From NCBI RefSeq assembly GCF_007754425.1, contig NZ_CP037452.1, positions 2,306,664 to 2,370,663 of the forward strand: a stretch of 64,000 nucleotides of DNA, read 5' to 3'. A model generated the notes under the pieces. That model made no database searches, had not been told where the DNA came from, and saw nothing but the letters and a program-made list of their open reading frames with translations. The translations under genes were made by a program, and so were the position numbers. The stretch is from Gimesia fumaroli. GTDB lineage: Bacteria; Planctomycetota; Planctomycetia; Planctomycetales; Planctomycetaceae. Of the stretch, positions 28,429 to 37,365 are shown in pieces (position 1 is the stretch's first letter; each line of letters opens with the position of its first letter).

Positions 28429-28933
28429 GTTATGCGCCATCGAGTACTACCACCATCAGAAAATAGAGACTCCAATGGATCTAACAGACATTGTACAGAG
28501 AGGTTGGGACGCCGTCGGGAGCGGTGACTTTGACACGCTTGTTAAAGACTACCTTGAAGAGATGACTTTCATTATGCCCGGTCAGGAAAATGTTCTGGAT
28601 GGGCGTCAATCCTTTCGAACAGCTTTAGATGGTTTGGTTGATATTCTTCCAAAGGGATTTGAAATAACCGGATTACAACAGATCGAAGGTGCGGAAGAGG
28701 TAGTTCCGATTGTAGAGTGGAATTCGGAGAGAATTGCTAGCTCCCAACTCACAGTATTGTTCAAATTCAAGGGTGACAAAATCTATGAAGAACGATGGTT
28801 TATCGACACCGAACAGTGGAAGAGCGCATTTTAGATCTAGCGTATAACATGAATTTGAAGAGGACCAAGCAACCTGTCACTTCGCTTGCATTCGCAAACT
28901 CCGCGCCAAAACGTCTTGGCTGCTTAACTTGGT
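28429..28933 (+). mobile_element. Solitary integron-type gene cassette
   Basis: The core GTTATGC occurs at 28429-28435 and again at 28934-28940, in direct orientation, 505 bases apart. Between them lies one small gene with its own ribosome site, followed eight bases after its stop by an attC-like imperfect palindrome that ends in the second core. This is the canonical layout of a mobile gene cassette. No integrase gene lies in the window, so it would be a lone cassette out of array, as happens by integrase action at secondary sites. Confidence 0.6.
28475..28834 (+). CDS. NTF2/SnoaL-like small protein (cassette gene)
   Basis: 119 residues, ATG at 28475. The sequence fits the cone-shaped NTF2-like fold: an N-terminal helix (IVQRGWDAVGSGDFDTLV), FIMPGQENVLDGRQSFRTALDGL, and terminal strands (SQLTVLFKFKGDKIYEERWFID). 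SnoaL-like proteins bind or transform small hydrophobic molecules; no catalytic residues can be assigned. Such small proteins are frequent cargo of integron cassettes, and this gene sits within what looks like one. It is unrelated in strand and composition to its neighbours. Confidence 0.82.
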   Translation: MDLTDIVQRGWDAVGSGDFDTLVKDYLEEMTFIMPGQENVLDGRQSFRTALDGLVDILPKGFEITGLQQIEGAEEVVPIVEWNSERIASSQLTVLFKFKGDKIYEERWFIDTEQWKSAF

Positions 28934-28940
28934 GTTATGC
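28841..28940 (+). repeat. attC-like recombination site
   Basis: The outer boxes GTATAAC (28842-28848) and GTTATGC (28934-28940) are inverted complements at six of seven positions. Inside them GAAGAGGACCAAG pairs imperfectly with CTTGGCTGCTTAAC, and a variable loop of about 45 bases fills the centre. About 100 bases in all, in the normal range for attC sites. The boundary box deviates from the classical GTTRRRY at one base. Confidence 0.6.
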
Positions 28941-28997
28941 TCGTCCGATCGCCAAAACCGAATCTAATTGGCATCAACTTCAACTCGCAGAAGCTGG

Positions 28998-29807
28998 TCA
29001 TACTTCAGCGACGAATAGCGTTCCACATACATATAAGCGATTCAGAGCAGTAATACGGCTCCTAAAGAGCTGTTCGTAGTATGGTCCGAGACGCGACCCG
29101 AGTCCACCGAGACCATCTCGTATGAACTCGTTTAGACCGACCCAAAACGCGCCACCATGTGCCAATCCGACTGCTCCAGGCGAAGAGATGATCGGAAGCC
29201 CGAATGTATCCAGCCTCGCTTTGAGAAAGGGTTGTGTGAAAGATTTCAGTGTGATCTTCATCTGGCTTTCGAAGACCACTGACTGCGCGAAGACTGCCCA
29301 GAGCCTACCCCCCGACAACATTCCACGAAATTCTCTTGTTATGGAAGAGGCGTCGCTGACTTTCCGTTGTTGCCGGTCACGGAACGAGTCCCCTTCAAGT
29401 TCACGGGGATATGTGAGCATCAATACGAAACCGCACACTGCGGCTCCCATAGAGAGGAAGAACAGCCACGCATAATCCCGTGACCAGGACAACAACATTC
29501 CGCCGCTGAGAGCTGCGATGGCTGACGAGATTCTCGACACCGCCCTCGTACGACTGATGAGCTGCGTCACCAGCCCGGATTGTCCCGAGGAATCGAGATA
29601 ATCGAGCATTATGGCTCTGTTGCGGCCCCAACGATCGGCGAGAATTCCGGAGGGAAGCTCAAGCAGTACGGTCACAATATGCTGCAATCCCAACAGCAGG
29701 CCGATCTGTGAGAAGGACAGTTTCAAGTCGAGGAAATACAGGATTAGAAATGGGTCCGCGAATCGCAAGTTCTTCAGCACAGAGTATAGATAGAACCGCA
29801 AAATCAT
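28998..29807 (-). pseudogene. MFS transporter, internally deleted and truncated
   Basis: 269 residues homologous to the MFS transporter at 26993-28303 from the start (FYLYSVLKNLRFADPF) onwards. After LADRWGR it jumps to NRAIMLDYLDS, losing about 55 residues that the longer homologue has there (two helices). It ends after ITALNRLY, about 130 residues short. The break lies about 60 bases from the attC-like end of the cassette. Not expected to work. It is the last gene of the minus-strand ABC operon. Confidence 0.78.
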
Positions 29808-29900
29808 CAGTCACTGTCTTTCCATGAAGAGGTTTATTCGTTGGATGACCTGTTGATCGTCCTTTCGACAATTCGACTTCGCAATGGTGGGAGGAGTGGC

Positions 29901-30668
29901 CTATCTCGCTACGCCTCGTATGGTGACAATGGGTATTCGTCCTTCTTCCAAATCGATCCTCGCATCGACGCGATAGACCGATTCCACCATCTCACGAGTG
30001 ATGACCTTCAGTGGTGGCCCCACACTATGGAGTCTGCCTTCACTTAGGACACAAATCGTATCCGCGCAACGCGCAGCCAGATTCAGGTCGTGAAGGGCAA
30101 TGGCAGTGCTCATTTTACGCGAATCGGTGATCCGTCGAACCAATTCGCAAACCTCAAACTGCCGACGCAGGTCTAGATTGGAAGTCGGCTCATCCATCAG
30201 GAGCACAACCGGCTCACGAGCCAGTGCTTGCGCGATGGCGACCAATTGCGCCTGCCCGCCACTGAGTTCCGCGATCCACCGGTTCGCCAAGCAGCGTAGA
30301 TCCAATTCATCTAGAAGCGACTCGACCGCCAGAACATCTTCATCGCGAATCCGCAAACCGAGTTGCTGTAAACGTCCCAGAAGAACAGCCTCAAACACGG
30401 AAATAGCCGCCTTAGATGAAAATTCCTGGGGCATGTAGCTAACCAAACGCGTCAGTTGACTCGTGGGAAGTTTTGAGACGTCTTGCCCGTCCAACGCAAC
30501 ATGCCCAGTCCCGTGCAGCAGCCCTGCCAGACACTTCATCAGAGTTGATTTTCCTGAACCATTGGGACCGATAATCGCCATGACGCCCGGTTTCAGCACC
30601 AAGCTCACGTCTTCCACGGCCAATTGCCTACCGTATCTGAATCCCACTGCTCGCGACTCGAGTATCAC
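29901..30668 (-). CDS. Siderophore-type ABC transporter ATPase (FecE/FepC class)
   Basis: 255 residues, GTG start at 30668 overlapping the permease stop by four bases. Walker A is GPNGSGKST (about residue 34), the Q loop lies in SYMPQEF, the signature is LSGGQAQLV (about 134), Walker B is VVLLMDEPTSNLD (about 154) and the switch histidine is in IALHDLNLAARC. All catalytic elements are present. It energises the FecCD-type permease encoded just upstream. The MFS remnant follows about 90 bases downstream. Confidence 0.92.
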   Translation of the reverse strand: MILESRAVGFRYGRQLAVEDVSLVLKPGVMAIIGPNGSGKSTLMKCLAGLLHGTGHVALDGQDVSKLPTSQLTRLVSYMPQEFSSKAAISVFEAVLLGRLQQLGLRIRDEDVLAVESLLDELDLRCLANRWIAELSGGQAQLVAIAQALAREPVVLLMDEPTSNLDLRRQFEVCELVRRITDSRKMSTAIALHDLNLAARCADTICVLSEGRLHSVGPPLKVITREMVESVYRVDARIDLEEGRIPIVTIRGVAR

Positions 30669-31654
30669 CAGTAGTTCCTTTTCTGAACGAGCACCATCGT
30701 GAAGAAGAAGGGAACGCCAATTATAGCGGTGACAATCCCTAACGGGAGGATCGCTCCGGTCACGAGTGACTTACTGGCGATCGAAGCGGCGGAGAGCAGA
30801 ACCGCGCCCAACAGGATCGACATCGGCAGAAAGTAGCGTTGGTCTTCCCCGACGGACATACGTGAGAGGTGAGGGGCGACCAGCCCGATAAAACCGATCG
30901 CACCGGTGAAACAAACCGCTGTGGCGGTCAGAATGGAAACCAGTGTCAGTGTCGATAGCCGAAGTCTACTGACATGAACACCCAAGCTTCTCGCGTGGTC
31001 CTCGCCCAATCTCAATGCGGTTAGGTTCCAGGCCTGGAACAGCAACAACGGCAACGAGACCGCCAGCACCGCAGTGATAACGGCGATCTTGGGCCAGGTC
31101 GCCCCTTGCAGGCTTCCGAAGATCCAGAAAACAATTGCTTGCAAGGTGTCTTCCGAAGCCGCGTATTGCAGGAATGCCACTCCGGAATTGAACAGAAAGA
31201 GCATCGCGACGCCGCAGAGGATGATCGATTCAATCGCGCCATTCTTCATTCTACCGACCAGCAGAATCGCGAAGGAGCAGAGGAGCGTCCAGAGAAATGC
31301 GCTCGCTGGCACTGCAACAGCCGTTGCAAACGGAAGTGCACCAGCACCGAAGGCAATCGCGAGTGCCGCACCGAAGCCGGCGGCAGCAGAAATGCCCAGT
31401 GTATAGGGGCTCGCCAGAGGGTTGTTCAGGATGGTCTGCATTTCGGCACCAGCCGCACCCAGCGCCCCCCCCACGACTAACGCCATCACCGCCACCGGCG
31501 CGCGGAGCTTCCAGACAATCGTGTGGTGCATGGGGCTGGACGATCCGGGACGGAGCAGAGTTGCAAGCAACTCGCGAAGCGACAATTCAGCTGCACCTGT
31601 TGAAAGGTCGATTGCGAAAGACACCAGCAGGACGAAAAACGCTACCCCGAGCAA
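30665..31654 (-). CDS. FecCD-family ABC permease (siderophore/cobalamin type)
   Basis: 329 residues from TTG at 31654, which has GGAAAGGG just upstream. About nine membrane helices; the family signatures are AGAEMQTILNNPLASPYTLGISAAAGFGAAL-like near residue 75 and GFIGLVAPHLSRM near residue 245 (the coupling helix to the ATPase). The frame is open for another 22 codons to an ATT at 31720 that has GGAGG six bases before it. The added basic stretch (RRSSLRKGW) looks like a normal start to the first helix, so the true start may be that rare codon. Coupled to the ATPase gene by a four-base overlap. Confidence 0.88.
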   Translation of the reverse strand: MLGVAFFVLLVSFAIDLSTGAAELSLRELLATLLRPGSSSPMHHTIVWKLRAPVAVMALVVGGALGAAGAEMQTILNNPLASPYTLGISAAAGFGAALAIAFGAGALPFATAVAVPASAFLWTLLCSFAILLVGRMKNGAIESIILCGVAMLFLFNSGVAFLQYAASEDTLQAIVFWIFGSLQGATWPKIAVITAVLAVSLPLLLFQAWNLTALRLGEDHARSLGVHVSRLRLSTLTLVSILTATAVCFTGAIGFIGLVAPHLSRMSVGEDQRYFLPMSILLGAVLLSAASIASKSLVTGAILPLGIVTAIIGVPFFFTMVLVQKRNYW

Positions 31655-31715
31655 CCACCCTTTCCGTAGTGACGACCTGCGATACGCTGACTGCCCGACA
31701 GATTGTTTTGTGTTG

Positions 31716-32918
31716 TTAATCGTCGACCTCCAGACTGCTCATCCAGACGCCGGTCAGCTCAACAGGTACAAATTGATCGTAGAACCGGCGCAAATTTTCA
31801 TCGGGGTCGAGATCGCGAAATCGTTGTGGATAAATCCACTTGGCGATCTGTTGAAGGGCGGCGAAAGCGGTGGGGTGAAAACAAAAACCGTGGTAAAGCC
31901 CATAGATCCGTTTCGTCCGCACCGACTGCAGTTGTGCCCAACCCGGACGTTCGGTAAATGCGATTAACCGGGCCCGCGCGAACTCCGGCGACGTTTGGAA
32001 ACCAAGACGCATTGAGTCTGGCACGTTCGTCCAGCATGATCCGGTTACAATAATCACATCAGGGTCTGATTTCAGAATCTGTTCCGGATGCAGAGTCGCC
32101 ATGTCCGGCACGACGCCCAGGGCGATGTTCTCGCAGTGGAGTCGATGCATGTAGGCTCCCCAGGTGATGATGCGATTCTCGCCGTCGTAGCCGAACGTAT
32201 GCCCAAACTCGTTCACGCCTCGATTTCCACACTCGATATAGATCGAAGGCCCCTGTGTAGTGCGGGGCAGCCGGTCAAAAACCTTGCCAATTTCTTCATC
32301 CAAAAAGGCGTTGATTCCTTCTGCAACCTCAACCTTACCTAATGCCTTCGCTAGAACAGCGAGACTCTTCTGCGGTCCCTCAAAAGGGTTGGTCCCCATC
32401 TCGGTTAGAATCAGCGGCAAGCCAGCCTCTCTGATCCTGTCGATCGATTTGTACCCACGTCTCACCATAAACGTGTCTCCGACGACGAGGTCCGGTTTCA
32501 GAGCCAGAAGCTGTTCGACGTCGATCGCGTCACTGTAAATCGAACCGATCATCGGAATCTTCGCGAGCTTCGGATATCGCTTGACGAAGGCGTCGTAAGC
32601 GTCTTTATCCGCGGTCAAGATATCCGGCCCCCAAGCGATGAGTCTGTCGTCAATTTTGTCTCCCAGCAGCATTGCCAATTCATGGAGATCGCGTCCACGC
32701 AGCAGCACGATCCGCTCTGCGGGTTTAGCCAAGTGCAATTCGAAGCCTGCAAGGTCGGTGACGGTGATCGCCTGGTGATCAGAACTCGAGATCCTCGGCG
32801 CGGTTGTCAATGCACCTCGAATCACTACGGCGATCAGACCGCAGACGATAATCGCGCACGCGAACTTTGCGAGGTTGCTGAGTCGATGCCTCGGCTTGGC
32901 GTGCTCCCGGCCGATCAT
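31716..32918 (-). CDS. Periplasmic-binding-type component of ABC uptake system
   Basis: 400 residues from ATG at 32918; the start overlaps the hydrolase stop by four bases (ATGA, 32915-32918), which decides it over longer frames. A single membrane helix at about residues 17-36 anchors it, without a lipobox. The domain is the helical-backbone metal/siderophore receptor type (FecB/BtuF): PAERIVLLRG, then MLLGDKIDDRLIAWG, LKPDLVVGDT, and in the second lobe ILKSDPDVIIVTGSC. The conserved glutamates that dock on the permease are plausible but not assigned. Ligand is probably a chelated metal; not readable from the sequence. Confidence 0.87.
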   Translation of the reverse strand: MIGREHAKPRHRLSNLAKFACAIIVCGLIAVVIRGALTTAPRISSSDHQAITVTDLAGFELHLAKPAERIVLLRGRDLHELAMLLGDKIDDRLIAWGPDILTADKDAYDAFVKRYPKLAKIPMIGSIYSDAIDVEQLLALKPDLVVGDTFMVRRGYKSIDRIREAGLPLILTEMGTNPFEGPQKSLAVLAKALGKVEVAEGINAFLDEEIGKVFDRLPRTTQGPSIYIECGNRGVNEFGHTFGYDGENRIITWGAYMHRLHCENIALGVVPDMATLHPEQILKSDPDVIIVTGSCWTNVPDSMRLGFQTSPEFARARLIAFTERPGWAQLQSVRTKRIYGLYHGFCFHPTAFAALQQIAKWIYPQRFRDLDPDENLRRFYDQFVPVELTGVWMSSLEVDD

Positions 32919-33544
32919 TGCTGGATACTCTCCGATTGTGCCCTGGCGAAAAACTCGTCCGTAGTCTCGACGTGGGCGCCCGCAGATTGCAACTGGTCTA
33001 GGCTTTCCTTGATGGTGAGATTGGAAAGCGCGACGGAGGCCGGAAGGAGAGCATCGGAGAGTATCGTCACACTCCGCCCCTGTCTTAACAGCCCGCGAAC
33101 TGCAAATGTCACGCATGCCTGCATTGCAACGCCGAACACAATCCATTCCGCGACATCCAACGAACGCACCAGTTCATCGGTCGCGGGATTGGAATGAAAA
33201 ACGTCTGCCACCCTCATTCGCCGGTTTTCTTCCGGCGAACCGAATTGTGGACGCTCAATAAATATCTCTCGACACGTCTCAATTTGATCCTTCCAAGACG
33301 AGACCGACGAATCAAGAGGGACCATCAGCGTGTGGGGCTGAGGCGATCTTCCCAGCGGAGGCGACGCCCGCCCCACGCATTGAGTAAAGAGCACGCGGAT
33401 GCCGTTTGTGCGAGCGAAGTCATACAACTTCACCAATTGCTTGTTGATCGGCTCTGCTCGCGGCCGAAGCGTCGGAACGTCTTCAAACCCGAAGCCTTCT
33501 CGTGAGCAGGTATTGAAAAAGGCAAATCGACGGTTCAAACTCAT
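32915..33544 (-). CDS. Isochorismatase-like cysteine hydrolase
   Basis: 209 residues from ATG at 33544, with AAGGAA six bases upstream (an ORF start at 33610 is ignored). The fold is that of isochorismatase/nicotinamidase: an early FFNTCSREGFGF in the position of the usual catalytic aspartate strand, RVLFTQC in the middle, and the nucleophile elbow VFGVAMQACVTFAVRGLL with the catalytic cysteine (about residue 150). The first aspartate (D in FxxxD) seems replaced by asparagine, so the triad may be altered. It is translationally coupled to the binding protein, which suggests that it releases or processes a siderophore or related ligand. Inference. Confidence 0.78.
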   Translation of the reverse strand: MSLNRRFAFFNTCSREGFGFEDVPTLRPRAEPINKQLVKLYDFARTNGIRVLFTQCVGRASPPLGRSPQPHTLMVPLDSSVSSWKDQIETCREIFIERPQFGSPEENRRMRVADVFHSNPATDELVRSLDVAEWIVFGVAMQACVTFAVRGLLRQGRSVTILSDALLPASVALSNLTIKESLDQLQSAGAHVETTDEFFARAQSESIQQ

Positions 33545-33609
33545 AATTTCCTTCGCCTGTTTATTTGAAATCCACACGACGCATGACAGAACAAAAAAAT
33601 ATAAATACA

Positions 33610-34056
33610 TTACTTTCGCGTTGCCAGTTTGAAATCGGCTTGCTCAGTTCCGTCCTCCGGCACCTGAAAACGGATGCTGCCGTCCTGTGCCGATTTCGGC
33701 AGTCGAAGCTCTCGCCTGGGGCCTGGGTCATCAGGCGTCGAGGAGTCGTCGATGGCCGGAACGATGCGTATGATATGACTCGCCACGACAGCACCATCTC
33801 GACCGTCCACGGTTATCAAGGTAAACCTGCCTTCGGAGTCCGTCTTCGCCATGGATCCGGGTCCCACGTCCGGCGAACTGACGGATTCCGCCTGAGGCAC
33901 AAAGCTGATGGAAACATCGGCAAGCGGTTGGCCGTCGAGCGTGATCTGCCCAGAAACCGGAACCACGGGGATTTCGGAATTTCCTCCACACCCGATCAGC
34001 CAGAACATTCCAACGAGCAACAGCAGTCGGCTGATGCACCTTGTAGAATAATGCAT
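33610..34056 (-). CDS. Small lipoprotein paired with DUF1559 protein
   Basis: 148 residues. Signal peptide with lipobox LIGC at about residue 23. The mature part is one carboxypeptidase-regulatory/transthyretin-like domain (VSGQITLDGQPLADVSISFVP, then DSEGRFTL). It ends only 66 bases before the isochorismatase-like gene start and follows the DUF1559 gene by 18 bases, so all may share a transcript. Third example of the lipoprotein/DUF1559 pairing. Confidence 0.82.
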   Translation of the reverse strand: MHYSTRCISRLLLLVGMFWLIGCGGNSEIPVVPVSGQITLDGQPLADVSISFVPQAESVSSPDVGPGSMAKTDSEGRFTLITVDGRDGAVVASHIIRIVPAIDDSSTPDDPGPRRELRLPKSAQDGSIRFQVPEDGTEQADFKLATRK

Positions 34057-34073
34057 GTGTCTAGTCGCTCCAA

Positions 34074-35048
34074 TTATTGATTTACGATCTCACCATTATC
34101 GATTGTTGACAACCAGCAAAGCAACGTAAGATCGATATTCGTGCTGATCGCACGCACGGACCCATCGGCCATCGCAAACTGAACAACTCCGATGTGTTTG
34201 CTTCCCCACCCACGTGCGCAGGGAGCACCCCAGTCACCGGCAGCACTGGCCAATTCGATGCACTTTCCATTGTCGTTGGACAATGACAACGGATGTTCGA
34301 TCGAGTGGGAGAGAGAATAATATAAATAGGAGTACGCCCAGTATGTATATACGCTTCCACTCCCGGCAGAACTTGCTTTCTCGCCCAGCATGAGCGTATT
34401 TGAAGTACCGTCTCTGATATTGCTCATCGCTTCCGCTCGCCATCCGTTTGTTCCCACACTGTGCAGGACTCCGCGGCGATAGGTTTCCGGAATTGGAAAT
34501 GGCTGATAGTATCCGTCCCACCATCCCTGGTTGCGTAGACCACGGTCGCCGAATACAGCTCCTGTAACACCCTTGTAAGAACTTGCTCGATATTCGAGAT
34601 CTGCGCCGCCTCTGCCAGAAGCTCCACCTGGTCCGGTGACCGGAATGGCTAGGGTGCCGGCACCGGGGTCCGAGGGGCAATACTGAGTCGTGACTATTGA
34701 CGTGCGGATCTGTGAGTTTTGCGGGTCTTGATTGTAGAATTCGTCAACGTAGCCTTCCGCCAGCGCGTTTTGTTCGATGTAAGGCAGAATCGCAATTGCC
34801 CAGTTGATTTGGGTCTTTTGAGCTGAGCCGATCGGACCTAAGCAGACGGATCCCGGAGGAAAACTGCGATAGACATCGTGATAGTTGTGCAGGGCCAACC
34901 CCATTTGCTTCAGATTGTTCTTGCACTGAGTCCGCCGAGCAGCCTCTCGCGCTTGCTGAACGGCAGGCAACAACAGGGCGACCAAAATTGCAATGATCGC
35001 GATCACTACTAGTAGCTCAATCAACGTGAACCCACGCCGTTTGTGCAT
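34074..35048 (-). CDS. DUF1559 pseudopilin-like protein
   Basis: 324 residues from ATG at 35048 with GGAGAG ten bases upstream; the frame extends 48 codons further without support. Prepilin motif RRGFTLIELLVVIAIIA at residues 4-20, then PAVQQAREAARRTQC, and the C-terminal signature QFAMADGSVRAISTN near residue 295. It heads the run that continues with the lipoprotein and then the siderophore-type uptake genes, an unusual neighbourhood that could mean co-expression. Confidence 0.92.
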   Translation of the reverse strand: MHKRRGFTLIELLVVIAIIAILVALLLPAVQQAREAARRTQCKNNLKQMGLALHNYHDVYRSFPPGSVCLGPIGSAQKTQINWAIAILPYIEQNALAEGYVDEFYNQDPQNSQIRTSIVTTQYCPSDPGAGTLAIPVTGPGGASGRGGADLEYRASSYKGVTGAVFGDRGLRNQGWWDGYYQPFPIPETYRRGVLHSVGTNGWRAEAMSNIRDGTSNTLMLGEKASSAGSGSVYTYWAYSYLYYSLSHSIEHPLSLSNDNGKCIELASAAGDWGAPCARGWGSKHIGVVQFAMADGSVRAISTNIDLTLLCWLSTIDNGEIVNQ

Positions 35049-35531
35049 TGATGTACTCTCCTTCCAATTGAAACTGAACGTATCGGGGATCCAATGAGCG
35101 GATGCTGAGCAAAATGCCCCGATGAAGGTGGGGACCATAGGAAACCGACATATGAGTTTCCTTATGGCAAGGCAAATGGTGTGCCAAAACATCTACGACC
35201 GAGACCAAAGGCAAAATTCAGACAAAACAGCGAATATCCAAAGTTTGCTTCGGTAGCACCCTGACTTGTTTGGGCAAATTATCGACACAAGTGGCTAATT
35301 TATCGCCACGATGGGAAGAGCCGTGTTACCGACAAGTGGCCAAGAGTCAATTTCAGGAGCTTGCCGGCTGAATGGCCAGGTCAATCAGTAGGTGGTGCGA
35401 GATGGTCTGGAAACCCTGGTTCTGACCGAAGTTCCTACTTCATTGAAATCGATCGAATTCTCTCGTCGATGAAATCTTTCGGATCATCCTCTGTGGATCC
35501 TGAACACACGTTGGTCTGACTCTCCAAAGTG
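35049..35531. other. Intergenic region upstream of DUF1559 gene, no gene seen
   Basis: About 480 bases with stops in all frames. It should include the promoter of the DUF1559-lipoprotein-uptake run. GGCAAATTATCGACACAAGTGGCTAATTTATCGCCAC-like repetition occurs around 35275-35315 (two TTATCG-containing halves), possibly an operator. Confidence 0.35.
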
Positions 35532-35618
35532 CTGATCGAACGATGGAGAAGAGAATACAACACAGTCCGGCCGCACAGTTCGCTGGGGTATCGTTCTCCG
35601 CGCAACAGGATACAATGA
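35532..35618 (+). pseudogene. IS3-family transposase C-terminal remnant
   Basis: The frame reads LIERWRREYNTVRPHSSLGY, then RSPRNRIQ and TGA at 35616-35618. This is the highly conserved C-terminus of IS3-type OrfB. A TGA four codons into the upstream continuation shows it is dead. Nothing else of the element is recognisable. Confidence 0.8.
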
Positions 35619-35828
35619 ATCCGACGCTCGCATCTGATTGACAGTTGCTAATGATGGTCTTCGGTACCTGCGCAAAACCACCCATTTCGCGAAATGGCAT
35701 TGGTCGAATAGTAGCTGAGGTTAGTGCATCGGCCGCGAGCGCTTCGTTCGATATCGAACGCTGCTCAGATCGAAGACAAGATCAAATTTTCGCGAAACTC
35801 GTCCAATGCCGTACAGCAAACGAAATCG

Positions 35829-36246
35829 AAGCCTATACAGAACTGGTCGCTGACGATGCTGCGGGAGAAGCTGATCAAGATTGGGGCCAAGGTAACCCGG
35901 CATGCCAAGTACGTATTCTTTCAAGTGGCTGTGCCACGGAGATTGTTCGCCGCGATTCTTGATCGGATTGCACGACTGGCAATTCCGCCGCCGGTCACGC
36001 ATGACGTGAAGCGGAAGTATATCAAATAGCGAAAAACAGGTTTCCTCACAAAGAAAGTCTGCGCAGAAACCGTGTTGACTACTGAAATATGATTCGCTCG
36101 GCAGCGATTTCCTGATCTCAACAACAGAGGGACAACTAAAGTGGCGAAAAATCACATCGTTTTAGACACGGGGGACCGCAGTGGTTACAATCAAAGACAA
36201 TCCATGCCTGGAGTGGTTTCAGGCTGATCCATATGGGAAATCTCGG
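35829..36246 (+). mobile_element. 3' remnant of an IS1380-family element
   Basis: From KPIQNWSLTMLREKLIK to the stop near 36029 it matches the C-terminus of the transposase at 12380-13090, with a three-codon gap at FFQ-VAVPRR. The following about 215 non-coding bases match 12163-12380, ending in the same terminal sequence (GATCCATATGGGAAATCTCGG). The 5' two thirds are gone. The ankyrin gene begins 56 bases beyond the end. Confidence 0.8.
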
Positions 36247-36301
36247 CCTTAACGTCACCAAACCAGTAACCGCGAATTCGCAGCAGGGAGAAATTCCACC
36301 A

Positions 36302-37240
36302 ATGGCAAAGCCAGAAGCTGAATTGAAGAAGTTCATTAAGAAGGGCGATCTCGAAGCGGTCAAGCAGATCATTGCTGATGGCGTGCCGGTCGATGTTGCG
36401 TTGCCTGCGAAGGTGACGGCGCTCGAGTTTGCGTTGGCGTCGGAGCAGCGCGAGATTGTGTGGGAATTGCTTCGATTGGGGGCGAAGCCGCGAAAGAATA
36501 AGAACAACAATTTGCTGCTCGACGTTCCCAAGTTTCGCGATCTCAAACTGTTGAAGCGGCTCATTGAGCTGGGTGCCGACATTCATGATGGCGACAAGAA
36601 CCAGTTGACTCCCGTGCTGTGTGCCGTGCAGGCTGGTTTTTTCGACGCGGTCAACCATCTGCTTGAACTGGGGGCCGATCCGACAACACGCACAAAGAAC
36701 GGCCAAAACGCGTTTCAACTTGCCCACGGGACGCGCCAGTTCTGCCGCGGATTGTTGCCGAGTTCCGACGGCGAACTGGCGGAGTTGTTTCAATCGCAAC
36801 TCGATGATCTCGACCGGATCGAGCAGCTTCTGGAATCTCAGCTGACTCCCGAGCAAGCGGCACAGCTTCGCGGCGGCGAGAAAAAGCCCGAGCCTTCGAC
36901 GTTCTGGCAACTGGATGACTATGCCGAGTTTGAGCTGAAGATTTCACCGTTTCCATTTACGTCGACGAAGAAGAGCAGAATTTGCGCTCGAATGGGGCGC
37001 GAAGGTGATATTTGGCTTAAGCATTTCGAGGATGATTGGAAGATTCTCTATCGCGTTCGCAGCGCCGACAGGGAAGGCGAGTGGACGCCCTTTGAGCTGA
37101 AAAAGCTGGATGGTTTTTATCTGCTGTTCACCGCCGCAGCGCAGCTTCCTTCGGGGCGTATTACGATTGACATTCGTTTCGACGCGGATTGGGATCATCA
37201 CTCCGGCGAAGTCGAGGGGTGGGAGATTGAGGTCGCTTAA
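36302..37240 (+). CDS. Ankyrin-repeat protein
   Basis: 312 residues from ATG at 36302; 23 further codons upstream derive from the IS1380 end and are not part of the gene. Ankyrin-like repeats cover about residues 5-150: FIKKGDLEAVKQIIADG, REIVWELLRLGAKPR, LLKRLIELGADIHDGDKNQLTPVLCAVQ and DAVNHLLELGADPTTRTKNGQNAFQLA. The C-terminal half (about 210-312) is beta-rich and unknown to me. No signal peptide, so cytoplasmic. The IS1380 remnant next to it may have removed its original promoter. Confidence 0.83.
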   Translation: MAKPEAELKKFIKKGDLEAVKQIIADGVPVDVALPAKVTALEFALASEQREIVWELLRLGAKPRKNKNNNLLLDVPKFRDLKLLKRLIELGADIHDGDKNQLTPVLCAVQAGFFDAVNHLLELGADPTTRTKNGQNAFQLAHGTRQFCRGLLPSSDGELAELFQSQLDDLDRIEQLLESQLTPEQAAQLRGGEKKPEPSTFWQLDDYAEFELKISPFPFTSTKKSRICARMGREGDIWLKHFEDDWKILYRVRSADREGEWTPFELKKLDGFYLLFTAAAQLPSGRITIDIRFDADWDHHSGEVEGWEIEVA

Positions 37241-37365
37241 TGAGGTCGAGTGACGGTTGCTTCTGATGGAGACTCCCGATGTGCAATAGGTACACCGTCA
37301 AATCGAATCTGGCTCTGACAACACGGAATGAGCTGAATTTACGAAAGTCGGATCAATCTTTTCAT

